The translations under genes and the position numbers were made by a program. The notes under the pieces were generated by a model. The model was given only the letters and a program-made list of their open reading frames with translations, was not told the origin of the DNA and ran no database searches. From NCBI GenBank assembly GCA_964405075.1, contig CAYOMP010000006.1:1-47165 (forward strand): a stretch of DNA of 47,165 bases. Direction: 5' to 3'. This DNA is from CAYOMP01 sp964405075 (lineage in GTDB: Bacteria > Bacillota > Clostridia > Lachnospirales > Lachnospiraceae). Shown piece after piece: positions 40,140 to 47,165 of this stretch. Position 1 is the first letter of the stretch. Each line of letters starts with the position of its first letter.

Positions 40140-40890
40140 GATTTTTGTAGTTGGAATGGGACCAGGTAAAGAAGATATGATGACAGGAGAAGCATTATAT
40201 GCATTAGAACAGTCGGATATTATTATTGGGTATACTGTTTATTTGAATTTGCTTGGAGAACGTTTTCAAGGAAAGAAAATGATGTCTACTCCTATGAGAC
40301 AGGAAAGGGAGCGTTGTCGTATTGCTTTTGAGGAGGCAGAAAAAGGAAAAAAAGTAGCATTGATATGTAGTGGTGATGCAGGAATCTATGGAATGGCATC
40401 TTTGATGTATGAAATTGGAAAAGAACACCCTAAAACAGAACTTGTAATAATCCCGGGAGTGACAGCAGCAAACAGTGGAGCAGCAGTGCTTGGTGCACCG
40501 TTAAATCATGATTTTTGTGTAATTAGCCTAAGTGATTTACTGACACCTTGGGAGAAGATAGAGAAAAGATTAATTGCAGCCGCCAAAGGGGATTTTGCAA
40601 TAGCAATTTATAATCCATCAAGTCATAAACGAAAGGATTATTTAAGGAGAGCCTGCGATATATTGCTTCGATACATAGAAGATGATAGAGCCTGCGGCTA
40701 TGTAGAAAACATAGGAAGAGAAAATACAAAGGCAGTAATCTGCACTTTAAAGGAATTAAGAGATAGAGAAGTAAATATGTTTACTACAGTATTTATTGGA
40801 AATGCAGAAAGTGAGATTGTAAATGATAAGTTAATTACGAAGCGAGGTTACATAATTGAAAGAAATACTGATATTTGCAGGAACAACTGA
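40129..40890 (+). CDS. cobJ: Cobalt-precorrin-3 C17-methyltransferase
   Basis: This SAM-dependent methyltransferase (CobJ/CbiH) does the ring-contraction methylation at C17. The 253-residue product begins FVVGMGPGKEDMMTGEA and has IIGYTVYLNLL, CSGDAGIYGMASLMYEI and IPGVTAANSGAAVLGAPLNH, as in CbiH. ATG 40129 is used; a TTG three bases upstream is also possible. No C-terminal extension is present, so this is the simple CbiH form. The last 35 bases overlap the fused gene downstream. Confidence 0.95.
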   Translation: MKHKIFVVGMGPGKEDMMTGEALYALEQSDIIIGYTVYLNLLGERFQGKKMMSTPMRQERERCRIAFEEAEKGKKVALICSGDAGIYGMASLMYEIGKEHPKTELVIIPGVTAANSGAAVLGAPLNHDFCVISLSDLLTPWEKIEKRLIAAAKGDFAIAIYNPSSHKRKDYLRRACDILLRYIEDDRACGYVENIGRENTKAVICTLKELRDREVNMFTTVFIGNAESEIVNDKLITKRGYIIERNTDICRNN

Positions 40891-42883
40891 AGGGAGAGAA
40901 CTGTCTGAATGCTTGGCGGCATCAGGGATTGTGCATACTCTTTGTGTTGCAACGGAATATGGAGAAATTGTATTAAAAGAGAATCCGTTAATGAAGGTTC
41001 ACAAAGGGAGAATGAATGAGGGGGAAATAAAAGAGTTTATCAAAAATGGTAATTTTGCTTGTGTTGTAGATGCCACACACCCTTATGCAGACGCAATTAC
41101 AAAAAATATTAAGGGGGCAATGGTTGGTATGAATATTCCGTACTTGCGTTTGAAAAGACAGTTAAATATAAAAGAAAATGATAAAAGAGTCATGTACTTT
41201 AATTCTAACGAAGACTGTGCCAGAGCACTGGAAAAAACTAAAGGTAATATATTACTTACTACTGGAAGCAAAGAATTATCCAAATATTGTGTGTGTGAAA
41301 ATGTAAAAAAGAGGCTATATGTAAGAGTACTTCCGGGTATGGAGAGTATTTCTCTTTGTATGGAACAAGGAATAAAGGGAAAACAGATTATAGCTATGCA
41401 AGGGCCATTTTCTACAAAGATGAATGAAGCTTTAATTCAACAGTATGGAATTTCCTGCCTTGTTACCAAGCAAAGTGGAGTAACCGGCGGTTATTTTGAA
41501 AAGGTAAAAGCAGCAGGGAATGCTGGAATTTCCGTATATGTAGTTGGACATCCTAAAGAAGATGAGGGATATTCTTTTAATGAAATATGTTGTGAATTAG
41601 AAAAAATTTGCGAAAAGAAAATACAGATAGAGAGCGAAATGGAAATTATTCTTGCCGGCATAGGTATGGGATGCAATAACAGTCTGACAAAAGAAGTACA
41701 GGAAGCAATAGAGGAGGCTGATATTTTGCTTGGAGCAGAGAGGATAATTGCTCCATATAAACCAAGATTGGAGAAAAAGCCAATTTATCTCGCAAGAGAG
41801 ATTATTCCATATCTGAGAGACATTCAGGAGAAGGGTTTTTGTGGGAAAAATCTAAAGGTAGTTATTCTTTTTTCTGGCGACAGTGGTTTTTATAGTGGGT
41901 GTCAATCGTTACATAAAGCCTTGCAAGAGCAGGTAAGTTTAGGTCAATTGAGGGCATCTTTACGCATAATGCCGGGAATATCATCAGTTGCATATTTGGC
42001 ATCATGTATTGGAGAAAGTTATCAAGATGCGGCCATTTGTAGTATGCACGGAAGAAAATTATACAATCTTGCCGGTAGAATAAAAACAGAGCAGAAAATG
42101 TATTTGTTAATGTCAGGTGTAGAAGATGTTAAACGATTAGGAAAGATTCTTATAGAAGAAGGTATGACAGAATGTGAAGTTATAGCAGGATATCAATTAT
42201 CATACCCTAAACAGCAGATTATAAGGATGACACCAGGAGAATGCCTTGAACTTAATGAAGAAGGCCTATACATATGCTTTATTAAGAATAAAAATGCACT
42301 GCCAAAGATGGTGACACATGGAATTGCAGATGAAAATTTTATTAGAGATAAGGTTCCTATGACGAAGGAAGAGATAAGAGAAGTTAGTATTTGTAAATTG
42401 AAATTGCATCAAGGTGCAGTTGTTTATGATATTGGTAGTGGGACTGGTTCAGTTGCTGTGGAGATGGCAAAAATATCTGATAGTATACATGTATATGCCA
42501 TTGAACAAAAGAGTGAAGCAGTGTCTTTGATTCAACAGAATAAAGAAAAATTCAGGTTAGAGAATATAACGGTGGTAGATGCGAAAGCTCCAGATAGGCT
42601 TACAGAACTGCCACAAGCCACTCATGCTTTTATTGGTGGAAGTGGAGGTAATCTAAAGGAGATATTACAAACCTTGTATTATATAAACCCCAATATGCGA
42701 GTGGTAATAAATGCTATCAGTTTAGAAACAATTTGTGAAATAAAAAAGATTTTAACTTTGTTTTCAGTTGAAAATGAAGAGATTGTTCAGATTCAGGTTA
42801 GTAGAACAAAGGCAATAGGAAGCTATCATTTGATGCAAGCAGAAAATCCGGTATGGATATGCTCATTTAATTTGCACCAGTAG
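40856..42883 (+). CDS. Triple fusion: precorrin-6A reductase (CobK/CbiJ) - C5-methyltransferase (CbiE) - C15-methyltransferase/decarboxylase (CbiT)
   Basis: The 675-residue protein joins three consecutive steps. Residues about 1-255 are CobK/CbiJ (LIFAGTTEGRELSECLAASG, VDATHPYADAIT, and VTKQSGVTGGYFEKV). Residues about 260-480 are CbiE (ILAGIGMGCNNSLTKE, FSGDSGFYSGCQSL, IMPGISSVAYLA). Residues about 485-675 are CbiT (GIADENFIRDKVPMTKEEIR, VVYDIGSGTGSVAVEMA, THAFIGGSGGNLKEIL). The TTG start at 40856 has GAGGT 8 bases upstream and is fixed by the CobK start. CbiET fusion is common; addition of CobK at the N-terminus is less so. All catalytic segments look intact. Confidence 0.93.
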   Translation: MKEILIFAGTTEGRELSECLAASGIVHTLCVATEYGEIVLKENPLMKVHKGRMNEGEIKEFIKNGNFACVVDATHPYADAITKNIKGAMVGMNIPYLRLKRQLNIKENDKRVMYFNSNEDCARALEKTKGNILLTTGSKELSKYCVCENVKKRLYVRVLPGMESISLCMEQGIKGKQIIAMQGPFSTKMNEALIQQYGISCLVTKQSGVTGGYFEKVKAAGNAGISVYVVGHPKEDEGYSFNEICCELEKICEKKIQIESEMEIILAGIGMGCNNSLTKEVQEAIEEADILLGAERIIAPYKPRLEKKPIYLAREIIPYLRDIQEKGFCGKNLKVVILFSGDSGFYSGCQSLHKALQEQVSLGQLRASLRIMPGISSVAYLASCIGESYQDAAICSMHGRKLYNLAGRIKTEQKMYLLMSGVEDVKRLGKILIEEGMTECEVIAGYQLSYPKQQIIRMTPGECLELNEEGLYICFIKNKNALPKMVTHGIADENFIRDKVPMTKEEIREVSICKLKLHQGAVVYDIGSGTGSVAVEMAKISDSIHVYAIEQKSEAVSLIQQNKEKFRLENITVVDAKAPDRLTELPQATHAFIGGSGGNLKEILQTLYYINPNMRVVINAISLETICEIKKILTLFSVENEEIVQIQVSRTKAIGSYHLMQAENPVWICSFNLHQ

Positions 42884-42977
42884 AATGTCATGATTGCATG
42901 AGCATTCGAATAGCACCGTGAAATTCACGAAAATCCCAGAGCGTGTTTTTCGTAGTTTAGAAAATAGTGAGGAAGAT

Positions 42978-44366
42978 ATGAAGATAAATCGAATTATGAT
43001 TGCTGCACCTAAAAGTGGGAGTGGAAAAACAACAATTACTTGTGCATTGCTGGAAGCATTAAAAAGTAAAGGAAAACAGGTAGTTTCTTATAAATGTGGT
43101 CCAGACTATATTGACCCTATGTTTCATGAAAAGGTAATAGGTATTCCATCTAAGAATCTGGATACTTTTTTTACAGGAGAGGAAAAGACCAGAGAACTTT
43201 TTCTAAAGAATATAACCAAGAAGGACTTTGCAGTATTTGAAGGTGTAATGGGACTTTTTGATGGACTTGGAGGAATCAGGGAGGAAGGTTCTTCATATGA
43301 TTTGGCAAAGGTGACCGAAACGCCTATTATACTGGTGGTGGATGCAAAAGGAATGGGGCGTTCAGTAATACCTTTAATAGCAGGATTTCTTTCATATGAT
43401 AAAGAACATCTTATAAAAGGGGTAATATTTAATAGAATGACAAAGTCTTATTACGAAACTGTAAAACCATTAATAGAACAGGAATTAAAGATAAATGCAT
43501 TAGGTTATTTTCCAGAGCAAAAAGACTTTAATATAGAAAGCAGACATTTGGGATTGGTAATGCCAGATGAATTGACGAATATAAGGGAACAGTTGCAGTT
43601 AGTGGCAAGTGAATTTATAAAGACGGTTTCTCTGGAGCAAATCTTTAAAATTGCAGAAGGGGCAGGTCAATTAATAGACACTCAAAAACAAGTGGAGAAA
43701 AAAGATTTAATAAAGGAAGCTCAAATAAAAGACAGACCTGTTATTGCAGTCGCAAAGGATGAAGCTTTTTGCTTTTACTATGAGGATAATTTACTTATGT
43801 TACAGGAAAACGGTGCTGAAATAAAGTATTTTTCACCTTTACATGATACTCAATTACCCGATGAGTGTAGTGCACTATTAATTGGAGGGGGCTATCCGGA
43901 ACTATATGTAAAGGAATTAAGTGGTAATGAAAGTATGCGCAAAGTAGTAAAGCAGGCTTTTAATAAGGGGATGCCTATTGTGGCAGAGTGTGGTGGTTTT
44001 ATGTACTTACATTCTGCAATTATAGATAAATATGGAACAAGTTATGCTATGGTGGGCGTTATTCCGGCAATTTGTTCTGATAAGGGAAAATTAGTACGTT
44101 TTGGGTATGTTGAGATAAAAGAAACACAAAGTTGCTTCTTACCAGAGGGTGAATTAATAAAAGGACATGAGTTTCATTATTACGACAGTACTTACAATGG
44201 CGACGACTGTATTGCGGTAAAACCAGTTACAGGAAGAGAATATCCTTGTGTTATTAAAGGCGAAAACAGTTGGCTTGGTTTTCCACATCTTTATTATCCG
44301 TCAAATCCTTTTTTTGCCAAAATGTTTGTGGAAAAAGCACGAGAGTATAAGAAAAAGCATGTGTAA
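42978..44366 (+). CDS. cbiA: Cobyrinate a,c-diamide synthase
   Basis: This 462-residue ATP- and glutamine-dependent amidase converts cobyrinate to the a,c-diamide. The N-terminal domain has IAAPKSGSGKTTITCALLEAL and KCGPDYIDPMFHE, and the C-terminal amidotransferase has PIVAECGGFMYLH with the nucleophile Cys, LIGGGYPELY, and HEFHYYDSTY. The ATG at 42978 follows GAGGAAG and matches the family start; the 94 bp before it hold no gene. It is the last corrin gene here. No clear terminator follows before the next promoter. Confidence 0.95.
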   Translation: MKINRIMIAAPKSGSGKTTITCALLEALKSKGKQVVSYKCGPDYIDPMFHEKVIGIPSKNLDTFFTGEEKTRELFLKNITKKDFAVFEGVMGLFDGLGGIREEGSSYDLAKVTETPIILVVDAKGMGRSVIPLIAGFLSYDKEHLIKGVIFNRMTKSYYETVKPLIEQELKINALGYFPEQKDFNIESRHLGLVMPDELTNIREQLQLVASEFIKTVSLEQIFKIAEGAGQLIDTQKQVEKKDLIKEAQIKDRPVIAVAKDEAFCFYYEDNLLMLQENGAEIKYFSPLHDTQLPDECSALLIGGGYPELYVKELSGNESMRKVVKQAFNKGMPIVAECGGFMYLHSAIIDKYGTSYAMVGVIPAICSDKGKLVRFGYVEIKETQSCFLPEGELIKGHEFHYYDSTYNGDDCIAVKPVTGREYPCVIKGENSWLGFPHLYYPSNPFFAKMFVEKAREYKKKHV

Positions 44367-44624
44367 AAAAATGTCGAAATTTCACTAACGGTTTATCTCA
44401 AAATATGTAGAATAGTGTGCTATAATTTTTATATCATAGAAAAAAACTTGAAGAATTAACGTGATAAAGTACTGGGCTATCCTATGATATAAAAGCATTC
44501 TGTGCAATATGCGCAGCTCGCAAAGAAGAATTTGCCTGCAAATTCTTAGTTCTATGATGCGTTAATAATCATAAGATAAATGAAAAAACTTACATGTTTT
44601 ACATAGAGTGGGGAAGGATTAAAG
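44367..44624 (+). promoter_or_regulatory. Promoter and inverted-repeat-rich leader of the PAS protein gene
   Basis: An extended -10 box TGCTATAAT ends at 44426, with no good -35. Downstream, TTTATATCATAG (44428-44439) is complementary to CTATGATATAAA (44482-44493), a perfect 12-bp stem with a 42-base loop. A second perfect 10-bp stem is AAGAATTTGC/GCAAATTCTT (44526-44547). CTATGAT recurs at 44552. No coding frame is convincing. The two strong stems and the extended -10 suggest a structured 5' leader. I match it to no riboswitch class I know. Confidence 0.5.
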
Positions 44625-46541
44625 ATGGATATTATTGAACAGGCTAGACAATTATTAGATAGTATGCCGGTGGCATGTGCTATTTATAAGGTGATAGAGG
44701 GAGGCCAGCAAGGGGAGGCCTCTGCGGAATATGTATATGTAAATCCTAAGTATAAGGAAAGGGTTAATAAGAGTGATGTAGAATTTGAGGGGAGAGACTT
44801 TGCTGAATTTTGGGGAGAAGAGAGACAGCCAGATTGGGTTCAAGAGGCATATAAAAGTGTTAAAAAAGGTGAAATAATATATACATATGCTTATTCTTCG
44901 GCAACGAAAACATGTTTAGATACCACATTTACACCATTGGGAAAAGAGAATTATTTTCTATGCACAGTGAAAGATTTGGCGTCAAAACCAAGAGAATGTA
45001 GTGCTGTAATAGAGTCGATTACCAGGGAATGTACTAATTTGTACAAAATTGATTGGGAAAGTGATGTTATGACGGCATTTCCAATTAGTGATGAAAAGAA
45101 TCGAATAATGTCTAAACATTGGGAAAGTTATGATAGCTTTGGAAGTGCAGTTAGAACTTATGTAGAGCAAAATGTTTGCAGAAGAGATTCAAAGGCAGTT
45201 TTAAATGAACTGCTCAATATTAGGGAAATATTAAGTAAAAGAGATTATCACAATATAACCTATGAAAGAATAATGTCAGATAAGACTCAGTATGAACAGA
45301 TGTGTTTGTCTGTAATGAAGGATGGGGATAAAAATATTGGTTTTACCCTTGCAGTAAAAGATGTTACAGAAGCTTATTTGGATAATCTTAACAGGCAAAA
45401 GGAATTACAGGAAAGTAGTAGAAAAGAGCAGCAATTGGCTAATGCCTTGTCTTCGACAGCTATTTCCTTTTGCGAGTTTAATATTACAAAGAACAGCATA
45501 ATTAAAAATCCTGTAGTCAGGGTTAATGATGAAATAGTAGATTTATTATATGAAAACAAATTGCCTGATAACTGTACATTTTCTGATTTTATAAGCAAGT
45601 TTGGAGAGGGTGTCAGGGAGGAAGACCTGGAGCTATATGATAAATTTTTCAGTATTGAGCATTTTAAAAAGTGTTATGAAAAAGGTGCTTTGGAACAGAG
45701 TATTCAATATGGATGTAACAGTAGTGTATTAGCAGGGCATTTTGTAAGGCAGACAGTATTACTTTCAAAAGACGAAAATAGTGGAGATATTTTAGCATTT
45801 ACTTATGTTACAGACATAACAGAAGAAGTCAGAATGCGAAGAGAATTACAGAAGTCATTAATAGCAACTCAGCAGGTAAATATAGATAAACAGGAAATCA
45901 TTGACAAATTTTTGAATGATATAAAATTTTATATGAACTTGATTATGGGTTATGCAGCTGTTGCATATGATAATATAGATGATAAAACCAGTGTCAATGA
46001 TTATTTGCAAAAAATATTAGGCGAAAGTAAGACTTTATTAGAAATATTGGATCAGGAAATAGAGGTTAGAGGTGAAAATAAAGAGAATACAGTTAATATT
46101 GTTGAAACTAAGGAGAGCATAAGTGATATACTTGCTGAATTAAGGAAAATGGTGGGTTCTCTCATTGAATCAAAAAATATTGATTTCTATATAGATCATT
46201 TTGATGTTAAGGATGATGTTGTATATTGTGATAAAATAAGATTTAATCAGGCAATGTTAATACTACTTAGTAATGTTGTCAGATTTGCGCAAAAGGATGG
46301 AACTGTAGTTCTTAAGGCCGGACAAAAAAAATGCGAAAAGGAAGGATGTAAAAGAAAGGGATGTGCTGAATATGAATTTAGCATAGTTGGTGCAGAAAAA
46401 ATATTATTTGAAATGATGGGAATTCATTTTTCTAATGCGAAGAAAAATATTGAAATGCTAGGTGGAGAAGTAATAGTAAATAGTAAAGAAAATGGAAATC
46501 CGGTTATAAATATTAAAATTTGTTTTAGAAACCAAAATTAG
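44625..46541 (+). CDS. PAS-domain protein with degenerate histidine-kinase core (pseudokinase)
   Basis: The 638-residue cytoplasmic protein starts with PAS-type sensor regions (MPVACAIYKVIE, VYVNPKYKERVNKSD, and a second region with VKDVTEAYLDNL). The C-terminal 200 residues resemble a hybrid-type kinase: DKFLNDIKFYMNLIMGYA aligns with the family motif FLxxMSHDIRTPMNAIxGY, but the phosphoacceptor His is replaced by Asn and a few residues are missing. An N-box-like FNQAMLILLSNVVRFAQ remains, while the DxGxG and second glycine boxes are not visible. It probably senses a ligand and signals by binding rather than by phosphorylation. No transmembrane helix is evident and no response regulator is adjacent. 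Confidence 0.75.
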   Translation: MDIIEQARQLLDSMPVACAIYKVIEGGQQGEASAEYVYVNPKYKERVNKSDVEFEGRDFAEFWGEERQPDWVQEAYKSVKKGEIIYTYAYSSATKTCLDTTFTPLGKENYFLCTVKDLASKPRECSAVIESITRECTNLYKIDWESDVMTAFPISDEKNRIMSKHWESYDSFGSAVRTYVEQNVCRRDSKAVLNELLNIREILSKRDYHNITYERIMSDKTQYEQMCLSVMKDGDKNIGFTLAVKDVTEAYLDNLNRQKELQESSRKEQQLANALSSTAISFCEFNITKNSIIKNPVVRVNDEIVDLLYENKLPDNCTFSDFISKFGEGVREEDLELYDKFFSIEHFKKCYEKGALEQSIQYGCNSSVLAGHFVRQTVLLSKDENSGDILAFTYVTDITEEVRMRRELQKSLIATQQVNIDKQEIIDKFLNDIKFYMNLIMGYAAVAYDNIDDKTSVNDYLQKILGESKTLLEILDQEIEVRGENKENTVNIVETKESISDILAELRKMVGSLIESKNIDFYIDHFDVKDDVVYCDKIRFNQAMLILLSNVVRFAQKDGTVVLKAGQKKCEKEGCKRKGCAEYEFSIVGAEKILFEMMGIHFSNAKKNIEMLGGEVIVNSKENGNPVINIKICFRNQN

Positions 46542-46595
46542 ATATAATTAACAGATAAATACAAAGGAAAAATAAATAAAAAAGAGGTTTGACTT

Positions 46596-47015
46596 ATGAA
46601 AATATTGGTTAGTGCATGTCTTTTGGGGGAAAATTGCAAATATAATGGCGGAAATAACTATCAGGAAAAGGTGGCTAAATATGTTGAAGGACATGAGGTA
46701 ATACCCGTATGTCCGGAAGTGTTAGGTGGATTATCTACTCCAAGGGATCCCGTTGAGATAGTAAATGGCAAGGCAATTAATAAATGTGGTGTTGACGTAG
46801 ATAAGGAATTTGTAAGGGGTGCTGAGAGTGCTACAGAATTAGCCAAAAAGGAAAATATAGATATGGCAATATTACAATCTAGAAGTCCAAGTTGTGGAAG
46901 TAATCAAATTTATGATGGAACTTTTTCAGGTAAATTAATAAAAGGACAGGGAAAATTTGCTGAAATGTTGAGAAAATCCGGATTTAAAGTAGTGGATGTT
47001 GAGGATATAGAGTAA
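46596..47015 (+). CDS. DUF523/TudS-like Fe-S protein
   Basis: This 139-residue protein has the DUF523 pattern: VSACLLGENCKYNGGNN at the N-terminus, IPVCPEVLGGLSTPR, and LQSRSPSCGSNQIYDG. The cysteines in SACLLG, VCPEVLGG and SPSCG are the three that bind a [4Fe-4S] cluster in thiouracil desulfurase TudS, a family member that moves sulfur. The function here is unknown; tRNA thionucleoside desulfuration or thio-base salvage are options. Its own start follows AAAGAGG. A sulfur-handling role would suit the window, but the gene is separated from the sulfur island by the cobalamin locus. Confidence 0.85.
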   Translation: MKILVSACLLGENCKYNGGNNYQEKVAKYVEGHEVIPVCPEVLGGLSTPRDPVEIVNGKAINKCGVDVDKEFVRGAESATELAKKENIDMAILQSRSPSCGSNQIYDGTFSGKLIKGQGKFAEMLRKSGFKVVDVEDIE

Positions 47016-47037
47016 ATCAGTGGCATTTTAATTTTTT

Positions 47038-47063
47038 GAAAAATACATCAAAGTATTTTTTTG
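47038..47063 (+). terminator. Probable weak terminator after the DUF523 gene
   Basis: AAAAATAC (47039-47046) can pair with GTATTTTT (47053-47060) around ATCAAA, followed by TTG. It lies 23 bases after the stop codon. The stem is A-T rich, so efficiency is uncertain. The last 100 bases hold no convincing gene. Confidence 0.55.
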
Positions 47064-47165
47064 TATATATTTTGTGAGAATATATAAGTGTTCTTAAACA
47101 ATGAAAATATATGGGATAAATGCTTGTAAAAGAGATTTTATAGAAAGTTTGTAATTATATCACTT

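Noticed and set aside
1..47165. Insertion sequences, prophage genes or CRISPR arrays
   Set aside because: No transposase, integrase, phage gene, terminal repeats or regularly spaced direct repeats were seen on either strand.

Overview
The window is one AT-rich (roughly one third GC), low-GC Gram-positive chromosomal segment in which every convincing gene lies on the + strand. Strong GGAGG-type ribosome binding sites, NitT/TauT and MetNIQ transporters, an IscR-like Rrf2 regulator, an anaerobic (early cobalt insertion) cobalamin pathway and gene order suggest an anaerobic Clostridia member, most likely Lachnospiraceae. This is inference from gene content only. A run of 10 N inside cbiD marks a draft assembly.

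Region 1 (1-2236) is sulfur assimilation: the 3' part of a PatB/MalY-type C-S lyase, a cysteine synthase (cysK) and a small YezD-like protein.

Region 2 (2237-8867) starts with a terminator-like leader element and an atypical tRNA-Cys-like gene. An operon follows: NifB-like radical SAM enzyme, NifX-like protein, NifH-like reductase, a second and divergent cysteine synthase, a nitrogenase-like component 1 pair (NifD-like and NifK-like), and a Cys/Gly-rich NifX-like protein.

Region 3 (8868-15548) has a long leader: a second copy of the same terminator element, a 13-bp hairpin, a 31-residue peptide with four consecutive Cys codons, and a textbook terminator. It precedes a NitT/TauT-type ABC importer, a DUF4418 membrane protein, an FtsX-like ABC exporter pair, a flavin-barrel protein and a GNAT acetyltransferase.

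Region 4 (15549-23475) has a second nitrogenase-like component 1 pair, an IscR-like Rrf2 regulator, NifS-like and NifU-like proteins, then metNIQ. Regions 1-4 together look like a nitrogenase-like organosulfur acquisition island. The proposed scheme is that a NifH-like reductase and two P-cluster-type DK pairs cleave an imported or scavenged sulfur compound, while cysteine synthases, a C-S lyase and a methionine transporter sit in the same regulon. The nearest described precedent known to me is methylthio-alkane reductase (Mar). The substrate is not shown by the sequence.

Region 5 (23476-44366) starts with a good promoter, a cobalamin riboswitch and a terminator. A very long, tightly packed set of genes follows: an exported CbiK-like chelatase lipoprotein, a two-domain lipoprotein, a BtuFCD/FecBCD-type importer, then cobQ, cobT, cobU, cobS, a CobU remnant-like protein, cobC, cbiB, cobD, cbiC, cbiD, cbiF, cbiG, cobJ/cbiH, a cobK-cbiE-cbiT triple fusion and cbiA. 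No cbiL is present.

Region 6 (44367-47165) holds an inverted-repeat-rich intergenic stretch, a PAS protein with a degenerate histidine-kinase core, and a DUF523/TudS-like protein.
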